A DNA stretch of 64,000 nt from Sycon ciliatum (GCF_964019385.1 NC_088643.1:78935626-78999625); one strand, 5' to 3'. Shown: positions 22,996-43,100, counted from the stretch's first letter. Made by a program: numbers and translations. Notes: generated by a model from the letters alone, not told the origin.

Positions 22996-24773
22996 GCAAT
23001 GAAACATTAAACTTCTGTCCCGTTTCTGGCTCTCCACCTAACAATTGCCTCCCGGAACTTATCAGTGACTTTTGGGAAAGTTCTTTGTCGATACCTGACC
23101 TGATCGTAAGACTAAAATGGGATCGGCATCTGACTGGTGCTGTTCCTGCTGCTGCTGGTGGTGGTGGTGGTGCAATGGCTGTGTAAGGTACCAGGGTAAG
23201 GTGCTGGCATATGTGTGGCCACCATTCCTGCAACTCACCAGGGCAGCGTAATGTATGAGGCCTAGTAATAGCCTACTAAGTAGGCAATTCGCACGGCGTG
23301 TAAATGCACTATAGCCCGTTTGTGTAGAGGTGCACGAGCGGCCTAGTGGATTCACATGTTCACCACACTTTGCAAATACCTACCGCGTCAGTGTATTCAC
23401 AGCCTCAATCCAGCGTGCTCATGTACTTTTGCTGGTGGTATTTGCGCAAAGCACAAACGTGAGCACAAGGCTCATGTCCGAGTGCAAAGTACTAGTATTT
23501 TGCCAGCGCTTTCCTCGCATGAGTGGATATAGCTACCGCAGATTGAGTGAATATAGCTCTATACGCGCAAGTTTACGCATGGTGTGAATCGCCTATAGCT
23601 CAGACCACTGTATGTCTGCTGTACTGGTATTGTGTGCAGGAATTTGAAGACGTACACGATGCAGAGGACGCAGTGCACGACCTGAATCAGACAACATTGA
23701 TGGGCCAAACGTGAGTGGACTAGGAGAGTATTCATTATGCTACTCAGCTTTGCTCCAGCAGATTTTAGATTCATAGCCTAAATGTAGGAAAAGAAGCAAA
23801 GGAAAACTGTACCTTGGCTTTAGGTTGGTGACAGATTGTCATTTACACCCCCTGCTGTGTTGGTTCTTGTAGCCATGCATTTGTGTGCTGTGATATTTGA
23901 GATAGCGGTATGCTGATTTGGTAGGCCTCTAGCACTGCCATACTGCCAATTCCAGTGCTAATATCTTATGCTACAAGAAAGCGTTGCACTAATGGCAATG
24001 CATGGATGATCTTATCTCTGTAGAGGCTATGCGCCGGTTACATGGTCATTTTGAGATGCCTTGTATGGAGTAACAAGGCCACGGCACAGCGACGCACATG
24101 CTCAGACGAAACCGCCGACTCACGCTGTATGCTTAGCTCCCGCATGCAGATCGGCCGACTCACCCTGTATACGTAGCGCCCAGAAGTGAATCCGCTGCTT
24201 CATCACCATGACATCATTTGCGTAACCTCTAGACTATACTTTGTGCGTGCTTTCTTTTGGTTTGTGCAGTGTAACTGTCCAATTCTCTCGTGGTCCCGGG
24301 TATAACCGAGGTGGCGGCGGCGGTGGTGGAGGACGAGGCGGTGGCTTCGGCCATGGTGGTGGCGGCGGTGGGGGTTACAATGGCGGCGGCGGTGGTTTCA
24401 ACCGAGGTGGTGGCTACGGTGGTGGCGGTGGTTACCGTGGTGGTGGCGGTGGTGGTGACTATGGCTACGGAGGAGGACGTGGTGGACGCGGTGGCTTCTC
24501 AGGGTAAGGCAATATGGTCACTGAAAACTTGTGAAAGTGATGACTCCTGGTCAACGGTTAGCCACCCTGGCTGAAACAGCTACTTTCAACTCTTCCTCTC
24601 TCTAGAGCAGCAAGCTGCTGTGTTGCAAATTCTCCTGTGCACTGCGAGTGGGCCAGTAGCGAGTAGATTGTTAACACTGTTTTTAAAGTGGTGCCACTTG
24701 CTTCTATCCTAGACCTGGATGTCTGTTACAGTCACCGCTATAAATATAATCAATCCGATCCAATCCTGCTTGC

Positions 24774-24834
<61 letters not shown>

Positions 24835-24982
24835 TGTACTCACACAGGCACGGGCCCGGCGGTGGTGTGGCCACTCAAAGAACCGGATTCCGCGTCGTAG
24901 TGGAGAATCTCTCGTCTCGCATTAGCTGGCAGGTAAGAGAAATGTACTCGACCGCTGGGTGTTCTTATTGTGTGCATGCTTG

Positions 24983-25017
<35 letters not shown>

Positions 25018-28000
25018 GTGCTCTTGTGGTTGTGGGTGTTGTTGTTGTGGTTGTGGTTGTTTCTGCTACTGCATGTTGGTCAAAGAAGATAGCTCCATGG
25101 AGAATTATGCAAGGCCTGTTCACAATACAATACATACAATACATGGCATGTCCATCTGGATGGAAAGAGGGTATGTAGTTGGGGGCAATAACAGTATTAA
25201 TTTATTAAACATCACGCCATAGTGAAGTGCATGCGCCCTCGACTCCTCTCAGTTTGCGCTTGTACAAGTGCACAACGTGCGGAAAATCCTCCAAAGCCCC
25301 CTAATATCAAATACACAGGGCTGAAACAATTTGGTCCGTACAACGCCATTTTCTTCATAGGCTGTTGAAGCTCTGTGACCCTGAAAGGGTTTCACTAGCT
25401 TTTCCCAACAAATATAAGCAATGCACCTTCTGCATCCAGACCAAGGCTTTTGCCCTCCGCTCTGAATACACTGTGTCCCTTTCCCTCGCTCCCTGCACAT
25501 GAACAAACAACTTGATTTTGTTTCTTGAACCTGTTTCCACGTTGAAAGCCATGTGACCTTTGATCCCGTCACGAATGATGGTTGAACGTGTGCACACGAT
25601 GACTACGTGTTGTGGCTCATGAGTTGGAAAACAACCTGAAGAGCTTGATTGCGAAACGCGGTAATAGGCCATTCACACGACGTGCAAACTCACTGTTATC
25701 GTATCGTCTCCAAGGATGTTTACTCGCATACGATAAACTTGGACACACGTGCAACGTTTGTCCGGCACCGTGTGAACTGGATCACGGTTTGCCAGTGTTA
25801 TCTTGATCACACGTGTGCAAGTGTTTGCACGTCGTGTGAATGGCCTATTAGCGCCAAATTTGAGATTTTGAGATCAACCCAATCAAAAGGTCCAAGAGCA
25901 CCTTCAGGCAAAATTTCACATTCAAAATCTGACTAGAACCAATTCTAAACTGTCGGCCAAATTTGGGTTTGGATACAAACTACACAATCGCTTTTTGGCC
26001 ATTATGCGAAAAGCGATGAAATGGATCTACAGCGTTTCCCAATGAAACTCTTTGTTACTACACTGAGCTCCTGTACTTGCATGCGTGCCCGGCGCCCTGA
26101 AACTGCATTGGTGCTGTACTACACAATAGGCTAATCTCACTCACACAGCATGTGAATTCTGATGCGGAGTGCCATAGTCCCAGACCACTTGTCTGCACAT
26201 CAGACCCATGGCCATTGTGGTCGTCAGCAGCTCCTGATGACTTAAAAACCAGACAAATAGTCGTGTAGTACGAGAGCTGTGCTTTCTTGCATCTTCATTC
26301 TTGTGTGAAATAAAGCAGATATTCTGCCATAATCAATCTAGCCGCCTTTTGCTAAGGGCCATGTGTAAAAAATAATAAGCGTGTGCCAGAATTTTTGATT
26401 GTTGGGAAAACTTGCGGAGGTGTCCTCAGAATTGATGCGATCAATACTCCAAACTAGCAGTTGGCTACTTTTAAATAAGTTGCTATGGTGTTTATGAGGC
26501 TGCGCACCTAGCCAATTGGTCCAGTCTGGACATGTGTGTGGCGAGGGATATCGCATGCGCTGCTCTTGTTGTGTGTGTTTGCCGTACTATGATTGTGTGT
26601 ATTCTGTGTTCCCATCAGCTAATCTCACCTGATTACTTACTCGCCGGGCGGGCTATACTGATGCACTTCTGCTGTCTAGGAATTTTGCCATTTTCTCCGA
26701 GATCTGCATCCGAGGCTTCTGTTTTCTGCCTAAAAAACGTGTGGGATTTGAAAACGAACTAGCATGACTTTACCCTGCCAAACATTCTCCAAGCCAGGCC
26801 AGGTGGCTTGAGTTGCAACCGAATGCATGTGGATTGTGGAAACTCCGTGGTACATTCTAGCCGTTGCTTACTATGCTGTAGAAGAGAGGCTTTATCGGCA
26901 ATCCGGCATGACCCCAGCGAACCGCTTTCCGTGCTGTGACCGTGAAATGGAGACCGGGTGATTTACTGTGCAATTGCTCTCTTTGTACTCTCTGGGCGGT
27001 GCACTGTGTCTCCTCTCTCGCGATTATAATGTACACCGTATAAGGTTCATACTGGGTAGTCGGTTAGCGACATGGTATGTACGATGTTGTCACAGCTAGC
27101 CAGCTAAATAGTCTTGTGCATTTGGTGTACCTGCTGCTGCTGCTGCTACATATAATTGCTATCATACAGTATAGATGACATAGGTGTGTACCACCACACA
27201 GGCACAGTGATTCATTGAATTTGTTGCAGGCTTGCACAGCACCCTACTGACTTGTCAATTTCATTGGAGAAGACACGTCACAGAACATGTGCCTCGTTCC
27301 GGATTATCTTCGTCGTATGAGCATATCCTGTACTATGATATAGCGTGCTGCTGTCCTTTGTAGCCAAAGGCATTTTTTCGAACATTGCTGCTGTACCATC
27401 CTTGAATAGTTGTGAAAGATCTTCTGCCTTCGATCTACACTTGTATGATTGCTGACCGTGTGTTGTTCTGTTCATTGTGTTGCCTGGCTCTCCTCCCTTC
27501 TCTGTTGACTGTTTACAGGATTTGAAAGACTTTATGCGATCGGTAGGAGAAGTTACATTTGCTGACGCTCACAATAAACGCGATGGAGAAGGGTGAGTTT
27601 TTTTGGTACAGTAAAACTAAAGGCGACCACCTGTCCCAGCAAACCACTGCAACCAGGACCAAGGGATGCTATTTCCAGTCAAATGACCCTGGATAAGGAT
27701 ACCACGTTTTGAATGTCACTTGAGTGGTCGTCTTAGACAGGGTTCACTGTGTCTACTTCACTCCCTGCTCCTCGCTATCTAGCTTGTGTTCCTCTTGGAG
27801 ATGATGGATGTGCTTTCTAGTACACGTAGGTCACTTGACGTTGTGGCAATCTGCCTATTGAGTATTGACAGTCAACTTGTATACAAAACAATGTTACTAG
27901 GTTTTCTAATTGTCCGCCATGTTGCTAGGTTTAGTCTGATTGTCGTGGCTGTACGTGCCGTGACGGCTTGTTCTGTCATCTGAATTCCTTCTGTGTCTAG

Positions 28001-31000
28001 ACTCGTGGAGTTTGCCACATATTCTGACATGAAATCAGCTCTCCACAAGCTCGATAAGACAGAGCTGAGTGGAAAGAAGATCCGACTGTATGAGGTAAGT
28101 AGTACGAGGTGATTCGCAATTTTTGGACATGTCGCAATTTTTGGACAAATCAGTTAAATATGGAAGTAGAGTCCTCCTGAGTCGTTGTCCTTTCCTTGGT
28201 GGACAAATCTTTGACAAGAGTGTCTTCGTGTGGTCCTCAAGTTTCTTCGTGCCAATTTTTAGCGGTGAAGGCCGTTTCTTTCTGGGCGTTTTCTTTATTA
28301 TTCTTAGGTAATGCAATGAGTAATTTTGAAAATTTTGATTAAATAATAAATGATTGAGGATTCCGTTGACTCTACGTCGCATAACGGAGAGAATGTCGAC
28401 ATGGGGGATGTTGTATCCCTTCCATCAACTCCAGGGACTACGTCTTCCAGCTCGAATCCGCCTGGAAGAGTCTCCTTGCCTTCTCAACCGGTGCGTTTGT
28501 GGAGGGGTTCTGGTCAGGAGAAATCTCTTTTAGCAGTGCGAGCGTTCCACTCACCTGGCACCAGTGAACACTTCCTAACCAAGAAGGACGCAGCGGCTAG
28601 TTACGGCGCTAGCCCTCCACTCTTTGCGAAATATGAGAAGGAGATGGGCCACACTGGAGTGCTCTCCTCTGTTCTTGAATATGACGTACATGAAAACCCT
28701 TGAGTGACCCTTTAAATTGTGTCACATTTAAAAGCCTTGAAAAGCTTGCTATGAACGGCCTGTCATTAGAACTCATATCAGCCGGTCTCATAGGCATAGC
28801 CTTACCCCATTTTCATGTCCTGTGCAAGTTTTACTTGTTCACACCATTGCAGACTGCTGCTAGATGCTATTTAATTTAGTTGTCCAATAATTGCTCGCAT
28901 TGAAAAAGCAGTAGAAAAAGACACCTTCAATCAGGTCAAGTTGTGGCCGCATGCTTCAACTCTATGCCTTCAGGTGTGTGTGGTGGTGGTAAAGCATAAG
29001 TGTGCCAGTAGAAAAGCAAGAAAGAAATTTTATTTATCTTACAAACCAACATAATGGGGTGCTATTTAATTTGAGTGTCCAAAAATAGCAAATGACCTCG
29101 TATGAGTGTCCCACGCAGTTCCATTCACAGCTCCATTGCACTAGCAATGCTTTTCGTTCCTTGCTCTGACATCAGAATTTTTTTACAGAGGACAGCAATG
29201 AAAGCAACACTTTGTTAGCGGTACTCGGCACATTACACTGTGGCCAGATCTGGGATCATCATCTGAATAAGCCTTATGCACGTTGTACAGATGCACGAAA
29301 TCCCGTAGAATCTCGTAGAATCCCGTAGACCCGTTTGGGTGTTGAATGTGCAGGACCCTGTTGTGTTCACTGCTATTTCCACTAAGAAATGGGCCCTGAA
29401 GGCATTTTATACGAAAACTTTTTTTCTGACAAGGATGTAGCTAGTCATTAATCTAACCAAAGTGAAGAAGCTGGAAAAGCAATTGTTTGCCATTAATTAG
29501 GCTAAAATTAGTTAACTGCGCATGCATAGCACACAATGAACACCCAACCGGGTACTTATGTACACACCTACGGTCCTAGTACAGAACTTTGTACATCTGT
29601 ATAACGTGCTTAAGGGCTGTACAGTCTGCAGCAAGATTCTTGTCCCAGATGAGTAGCTGCTAAACATGCAGGTGTTCATGCAGGTTGCAATTTAACATTG
29701 CACTCCGTGCTCCGGCTTCCGGCTTTGCTGATCTCATTCACCTTCCGCGCGGTTTCTTTTGCTGTTCTTGTGTCCGTGCTCTCTTTGCAGGAAGCAGATC
29801 TCAACATGACGCGGTCTTCACGATCGCGATCACGCTCTCGCTCCAGATCTAGGTCACCGAGGAGAAGCAGCAGCCACAAGAAGAAGAAGAGAAGACAGTG
29901 AGTGACTGACCTGCTGGACACAGTAAAACTTCACAATGTAGCGTACATGCACTTCCAGGGGCCGTAATACCTGTACATGTACTTTATAGCCAAGAGGTCA
30001 ACTGACTGGTATGGCATGTGCTATCCAGGTCCTCGAAAAGAGTACTTTGTAGCTGATGGCATGTGCTCTTCGGATACTTTATAGTTTTATGCTTAAGTTA
30101 CACTGTTGTTGCTGTGGGTGTGTTTGTTGTTCCTGGCCATGTACCGGTGCTCAACTACCGGACTCCTGCCAATATAATACACCACTCGTCAGGCACGTGC
30201 ACCGTATGAGTTTTTTGGTGTCTGGAAACCACCTTTTTTCGGGCAATCTTGCCAAAGGAAAAGCGTGCCTATTGGATTGCTTATCGTGCATCCACGTCGA
30301 TCGACGGGCAGTTTACAGTACAGTGACTATGTCCTTATTTCGAAGTGAGAGAGAGAGTTGCTTTGCATGCAGTTCAAAATACATTATTCTCTCTTTCTTC
30401 AGTGGAGAGTAGCCACAGAGAGATCGATCTAGAGATCGATCTCTAGCTCTGGTTCGCTCCTGGATTGGCGATGACATTCAAGAAATCCGTCTTGTCTCGA
30501 AATTTGAGTCAAGCACGCGCGATGCAAGTCAGTTCAAGGATATAATTGACGATATCTCCTTCCAAACTGTTGACTCAAATCAAGATGATAGCCTTTCGTT
30601 CTCGCTCATGTGCGCAGCAGAGATGTTCGTAAAAAACGTTGTCGACTGGAAGACGTAAAAATGTGCGTCCCTGATCCACTTGCGCTGCTTCAGAACGAAG
30701 CGCTGCTCCGGCCGCGACTCAAGGACGCGGGGCTTCGCTTTTCTCCCGCGACCTTCCATCGAAGCAAGGTCCATAGCTCTTTATTGAAATCATGTGGAAC
30801 ATTGCCAATACATGCCGAAAATTTCGTCATAACAGAAAGAAAGATACGTCGAATGTAAGCAGTGTTTTGATGTAACAAACATGCCTGCATGGAGTGGACT
30901 AGTGAAGTACCAGACATAGTGTTATACTTATAGACTGTATACATGTAGCCTGGGCGGCTAGGCCTATCAAACTTTTACGGGTTCAATATGACAAACATGT

Positions 31001-32605
31001 ATATGTATATGAGTACATTGAGTTTTGCACCCTCTTTGCAAATACTTTTTGAAGTGCTGGTATGTAAAAGGTAACCCGTACCCGTTTTATCCTCCTACCG
31101 GTTATACATGTACATGTACCAACATTTCCATGTAACATCGTCCCCTCCCTAGCCCTCCATTCCTCATTACTCTTATTTCTGTCCTTTCTACCCCTGTACC
31201 TGGTGCCCTCTCAGACGCGTTTGTGCCGGCATGATCTGATGATAGCAGTCGGAAGAGCCCTGCATCTCATCAGCACCGGTGTTCATTGGTGCCCTGCAAC
31301 CCTGATCTTGAGCTCCCCCCCCCCCCCCCCCCCCCCAGCCTCCTCCCTAGCCTTCGCCGTTATCTCCGACGGGATGTTCGGGGGATGCGCATGTGCACAA
31401 ATACATAATTATACAGTGGGTCTCCAGAAGTTTGTTTACCAACTCTAGAAACCCCCCTTTCAAGAGTCGGTGCACGCCACTGCTCGTATATCTTCGACAT
31501 GAATGGTTGGGAGAACGCTGCGTGTGTTTGTTTTACACTGAAAATGCTAAATGTCAGCTCCGACAGGCCACAGGTCTCCGTTGCCTGCCATCAGTTGCTC
31601 GTTATACACTAGTTACAGTGGAGATTGGATACAACGACACTCCTTCGGGAGAGAACAAAATGTCACTTTATTCGGGGTTCAAGATTGGCACTTAGAAGTT
31701 AGCACTGTACAGTCAATAGTCTACAGCACCTACTACCAAATTTGGTCAGGATCTAACCAAAAAAGTGATGTTAGTATGCAATATGCATATCAAAACGCCA
31801 GGAATTTATTGCAGATGCGCATGTGCACAATTCATACGGATTTCAGATGTACATGTATGTGTCCTTACGGTGTGTACATGTACATCGTACTTCGGCTCTG
31901 CAGTACAGGGCACAGTGTACAACACGCTTGGCCTGGAGATCCTCGCATGTGAGATTATGTGACACAGTCTCACACAGACCTATTCCATGCAGTCCGCCTG
32001 ATAGCGAAATTGCAGCCTATGTATGGGGAAAGTCGTTATACTCGATGCATTTTTCTTCGGGCACCAAAAATTTATCACTAAATCCGATCTGTCGTCATTT
32101 TCGCGGTTGTTGTACCGGATCTAAAATGTACGCAAAGGACTTGCTAAACGACTTGGGCAACAGAATTGTGTCGCTAAACTCAATCTGTCGTTATATGCAA
32201 GGTCGTTATATTCAATCTCCACTGTACCCCAGCATTCAGAAGAAGGCGACTAGATGTAGACGCATGTTGTAGCTCGTGATCACGGCAAAGCAGCCGAGTC
32301 ACTGGCGGGGGGGGGAGGGGGGCATTCGGGCGTTTTGAATTCCTACCCTGTGTGCAATTTGCCTTGCCCACAACTCAACTGATTCAAACCTATTCGCCCT
32401 TGCCTCGTGACTCTCAACCCGCTTTTATTGCTCCTCATTGTTGTCGTACATGTATTTGTGACTCTGCTCCTTCTTCTCCAGTAGCCACCGAAGCCGCTCA
32501 CGCTCCGAGTCCAGAAGCAGAAGTAGAAGCGTTAGCCGCAGCCGAAGCAGAAGTTATAGTCGCAGTCGTAGTCCCTACTCTCGTTCTAGGAGCAGAAGTC
32601 GATAG
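21754..32605 (+). CDS. SR splicing factor, SRSF4/5/6 (B52) type, Gly-rich hinge (8 exons)
   Basis: Exons: 21754-21879, 23640-23710, 24270-24503, 24848-24932, 27519-27592, 28001-28094, 29791-29897, 32482-32605; in phase, 304 aa. Role: binds exonic enhancers and recruits spliceosome parts through its RS tail in the nucleus. RRM1 is about 4-72 ([31 protein letters not shown]). The hinge, about 76-150, is almost pure glycine with Tyr/Arg (RGG-like). RRM2 is about 158-229 and carries the family heptapeptide SWQDLKD at 170-176, then [11 protein letters not shown]. The RS tail is 236-304 ([14 protein letters not shown], then [17 protein letters not shown]). Human SRSF5 has an arginine-rich, not glycine-rich, hinge. 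Start: ATG in AGAATGTC. Exon 8 is joined across CA|T to give His264. Introns are large and repeat-rich; a regulatory poison exon was not identified. Confidence 0.92.
22523..22597. repeat. (CA)n microsatellite
   Basis: A nearly pure CA repeat of about 75 bases in SR factor intron 1, followed by a degenerate CACT/CACA tract to about 22710. Confidence 0.95.
22909..22993. repeat. (CT)n microsatellite
   Basis: A pure CT repeat of about 84 bases in SR factor intron 1, some 650 bases before the exon 2 acceptor. Confidence 0.97.
23278..23598. mobile_element. Divergent MITE, same family as 25664-25848
   Basis: The left end is AAGTAGGCAATTCGCACGGC (then GTGTAAA). The right end is the imperfect complement GTTTACGCATGGTGTGAATCGCCTATAG. 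Both resemble the better preserved element at 25664-25848, whose ends read ATAGGCCATTCACACGACGT. It lies in SR factor intron 1, ending 41 bases before the acceptor AG of exon 2. Confidence 0.5.
24022..24232. repeat. Dispersed repeat, related to 38570-38622 and 39530-39633
   Basis: Shared words are CCGACTCA.GCTGTATAC, TAGCGCC and CATCACCATGAC.TCATTTGC, followed by GTAACCTCTA or CATAACATCTA. Copies occur in SR factor intron 2 and in FOXN intron 2. No inverted ends, A tail or tRNA head was found, so the class is open. Confidence 0.4.
24778..24829. repeat. (CA)n microsatellite next to an acceptor
   Basis: About 52 bases of CA repeat end 18 bases before the acceptor AG of SR factor exon 4 (24846-24847). 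Confidence 0.95.
25664..25848. mobile_element. TA-type MITE (185 bp)
   Basis: Inverted ends ATAGGCCATTCACACGACGT (continuing GCAAAC) are an exact match at the right end and are flanked by TA (25662-25663, 25849-25850). It lies in SR factor intron 4. Confidence 0.7.
27609..27749. mobile_element. Short MITE in SR factor intron 5
   Basis: The left end CAGTAAAACTAAAGGCGACC is complemented imperfectly by the right end GTGGTCGTCTTAGACAGGGT (then TCACTG). TA precedes the left end, but the right duplication is not clear, so this is an older copy. Confidence 0.45.
28105..29100. mobile_element. Tc1/mariner-like TA element with a 117-codon frame
   Basis: The left end CGAGGTGATTCGCAATTTTT (then GGACA) and the right end (reverse complement CGAGGTCATTTGCTATTTTT, GGACA) agree at 22 of 25 bases. 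TA flanks both sides (28103-28104, 29101-29102). It starts 8 bases after the intron 6 donor of the SR gene. An uninterrupted 117-codon frame at 28350-28703 lies inside. I do not recognise it, and it lacks a visible DDE/D motif. Confidence 0.6.
28350..28703 (+). CDS. Hypothetical 117 aa frame inside the TA element
   Basis: It begins [20 protein letters not shown], has a Ser/Pro-rich stretch ([15 protein letters not shown]), and ends [20 protein letters not shown] plus ENP. Composition looks protein-like, with a low-complexity N-terminus and charged C-terminus. It could be the N-terminal part of a lost transposase or chance. No family is recognised and there is no transcript evidence. Confidence 0.25.
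   Translation: MIEDSVDSTSHNGENVDMGDVVSLPSTPGTTSSSSNPPGRVSLPSQPVRLWRGSGQEKSLLAVRAFHSPGTSEHFLTKKDAAASYGASPPLFAKYEKEMGHTGVLSSVLEYDVHENP
31315..31336. repeat. Poly(C) tract
   Basis: A run of about 22 C. Similar C or G runs occur at 15022-15038, 16985-17002, 21161-21173, 33453-33477, 37434-37449 and 56309-56323, all in introns or spacers. Confidence 0.9.
31616..32224. mobile_element. TA-type MITE (609 bp)
   Basis: It begins CAGTGGAGATTGGATACAAC and ends GTTATATTCAATCTCCACTG, flanked by TA (31614-31615, 32225-32226). Subterminal GTCGTTATATGCAAG-like motifs repeat at the right end. It lies in SR factor intron 7, and a related, broken-up copy lies at 1634-1973. Confidence 0.65.
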
Positions 32606-32667
32606 ACTAACTTTCTCGCACTACAATGCAATTGCATGGGGTGTTGCTCATACAAACAGCCGCTTAT

Positions 32668-32833
32668 CTTGATGTTCGATGTGCTAGGGGTGTGTTGTGC
32701 GTTGGCCTTTTGGCTGTGTGCTCGTGTTTGGTGCATGGGTGCGTGTGTGTGTGAGTGTTTGGTGTGCGTGTCTGTTGTGTGTTTGGTGTATGTCTGTGGT
32801 GTGTTTGCGTGCTGTTTGCTGAGCTGAACTAAC
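32668..32833 (+). repeat. Direct repeat, copy 1
   Basis: It runs from GATGTTCGATGTGCTAGGGG to GAGCTGAACTAACA just after the SR factor stop. Copy 2 is at 33707-33945, in the same orientation, almost identical apart from an expanded (TG)n tract at 33774-33837 and a short inserted piece. Confidence 0.85.
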
Positions 32834-33706
32834 AGTGCTTGGAGTAGGACCTGGTTATGATTCTTGAGTGTTTGTTTGTGCGGAGGTTATCCTTTTTGGT
32901 GTTGTTATTATGCCTTGCCGTCCCAGTCAAGATTTCCCCTCCCCCCACATATTTATCTATTGACCACATTATTATAAACCATACCGGAGTTTTCTGTTTT
33001 GTTTTTTGTTTTTTTGCTTCTTCTTTTTTTTCTCCATTTCTTTTCCTGAACTTGGTTATCTCAAACCCCTGCTCCAACACAAAATGTGGTGTATCCCTGA
33101 ATCAGTTTTCAGTACACAGTACTCCTTTGTTGCATGGTTATGTATTTGTCAGTGACATATTGTACGGGATTGGGGCTGGGATTGAAGGCATGAGTCAGAG
33201 AGCTGTGACCTAGCTGGGGTTTTTTTCAGTCTCATGTAGAGCCTCCTACACTACAGGAGCTCCGGTGGATTTGTAGCATAGTGTGTGCATTGCATCTCCC
33301 CTGCCTGTGGTCTGGCTTCATGATCAGGGGCATAGCAGCCGGCCCGGCCGGACCACTTTTTTTTTTTTAAATGCCCAAAGTGCCCAGAATGCAGGATTTT
33401 GCACCCTAATTTCAAAAATTTGAATTCAATTTCCCAGTTGGACATCCCCGCACCCCCCCCCCCCCCCCCCCCCCCCCTCCGGCCGGACCACCTCCAACAG
33501 CGGTGCTACGCGCCTGATGATAGCCCATCCCGGCACTTCATGACCTACGTCCTACAGGCTACTGACTCAGTACAATACAGTACCTGGTGCATGGCATTGC
33601 ACTACCACATTCCCTGGGCACAACAGCCTCTCTCACACAGGCAAGCATAACGCCAAGAGTGATGCTGCATGGGCCCAGAAATGCCAGTTTGCCTTATGTC
33701 ACGGAT

Positions 33707-33773
33707 CTGTTCGATGTGCTAGGGGTGTGTTGTGCGTTGGCCTTTTGGCTGTGTGCTCGCGTCTGGTGCATGG

Positions 33774-33840
<67 letters not shown>

Positions 33841-33945
33841 GCGATGGGCATGTCCGAGGTCTGAGGTGTTTGGTGTGTGTGTCTGTTGTGTGTTTGGTGT
33901 ATGTCTGTGGTGTGTTTGTGTGCTGTTTGCCTGAGCTGAACTAAC
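33707..33945 (+). repeat. Direct repeat, copy 2, with expanded (TG)n
   Basis: It matches 32668-32833 with few differences in unique parts (GTTGTGCGTTGGCCTTTTGG; GGTGTATGTCTGTGGTGTGT). The internal (TG)n is about 64 bases here but only about 12 in copy 1. Flanks differ, so the duplicated unit ends near these coordinates. Confidence 0.85.
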
Positions 33946-34562
33946 AAAATGTATGTCAAGCAGGGAGCCCTAGGCCCTACACATGTGTGGGGCTCCTATG
34001 CCCAGTGGCCTCAGCTCACTTGAAGAGGGTAGTTCAAAATGGCCGCTGCCGCAGACCGATGTCCTTGGCTTGGACACTTATTTTTGACTGCTTTACAATG
34101 TCCAATTTCACAAACAATGGCACATTGTGCTGTGAAGTGGGGAGGAGTGATAAGCTCCATCCAGCCTCCTGATGATATCAAGAGAAGATAAAACTGTTTA
34201 TCTACTCTTGAATATTGAAAGCGAAAAAGCAAAAAAATTACTCTTTTTGTACGAGAGATCTCTGGGCTCGTTCCCGGTCCAGATCCCGGATATCCGGATT
34301 GCGGATCCCGTTCCTGGCGTGGCCCTGGTTGCTAGCATGCCACTGGTTGGCTGGTCGTTGCTGGGTCCCCCAGCGACGCATCCCCACGCCAGGAAGGCAA
34401 GGAGACGACGCGCGCAGGCGAGGTACGGTTTTGGTAGAATGCATTTCAGAGGGTTCCAGAGAAATGGACACCGAAACGTGAAGCTCCGTCCTTCCTCCTT
34501 CTGGATCTTTAGTGTGCCAGCTTTTAGATAACCCTACTCTTGGCTAGAAAGGAGCTGAGAGA

Positions 34563-42098
<7,536 letters not shown>

Positions 42099-43100
42099 AC
42101 ACATACTTCAATGCATCTGACGTGAGAGGGTGAGACATTGTGACCATGTGGACTCTTGTTTTTGCCTTTATCCCTCCCGTGCGGGTATGAATCCGCCTTT
42201 GGATGGCTGCCATATTGGCTTATCATGTCCAGTTCGTCACAGGACTCACTGCCATCTTCATGCTGTATCAATTTATATCATATTTCGGATGAGTTTACTC
42301 AGCAGTCATGCTCAAGTGCAGTATAATTCCAATGTTGACATATCTTATGGCATACAAATTGGAGAATGATTTTCAGATTATCTAAGCCGATATAGAAGTA
42401 TGTTAGGCACTTGAACTTCGTAACATTAACCTCCAGGCAAATCATAAATGTTTTTTAAACCAATGAAAAGACTCGTCTCAGAGAGCACCACTTCCTATTT
42501 TACAATGTAAGTTGTTGCGTGTAGCACATAGCCTGTCACATAGCGGTTAGCGGACATACATGCCAATGTTTATCTTCAACCGATCGTGTATGCTAGCCAT
42601 GAGCCGTTGCCACCGTCTTCACTCCTGTGACTGCTGCTTCTGCTGCGTTTGTCATCATTGTCAGGGCCTTATTTCTGAAACGGTTGACCCACCCAATCAT
42701 GAGACCCAAAGTACGTAAAACCCGGCCCAGTCAGGCTGAATTTTACTTAAGCAGGGATCTCCAGATCCCTAGCCGTGCCCGGGCCCGACCTGATTTGATG
42801 CAACTTCGGAGAGCAACTGAGACCACCAAAACAGGTGGAAAGGAGGCCACCGTCCATGAAAAAGCTAGTCATTTTTAGTACTCCCTGTCTGGTGCGGTCT
42901 ATCAAGGTGCACACCATGGAGGGAGGATCTACTCTCTGGACCTGGTGTGCAGTGCACTGTACTAATCTTGACTCTACTCTCATCTCAGGACAGAAGACCA
43001 CATACTGCACTGCCCGCATATCGCAGGGAGTAGTATTTTCAACTCCCGACCCTGATGCATACAAATTGTATGGTTTATGCAAGAATTCATATAATATGTA

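Larger units (their letters stand above)
32606..34562. other. Spacer SR factor-FOXN with duplicated block
   Basis: No gene is supported here. The first part should be the SR factor 3' UTR. Two near-identical blocks lie at 32668-32833 and 33707-33945. A 25-base C run lies at 33453-33477. The segment 34250-34560 is richer in GC and precedes the FOXN start, so it may be its promoter or 5' UTR. Confidence 0.5.

Noticed and set aside
30418-30448. GAGATCGATCTAGAGATCGATCTC palindromic cluster, as a binding site
   Set aside because: Short low-complexity palindrome within an intron; no further support for function.
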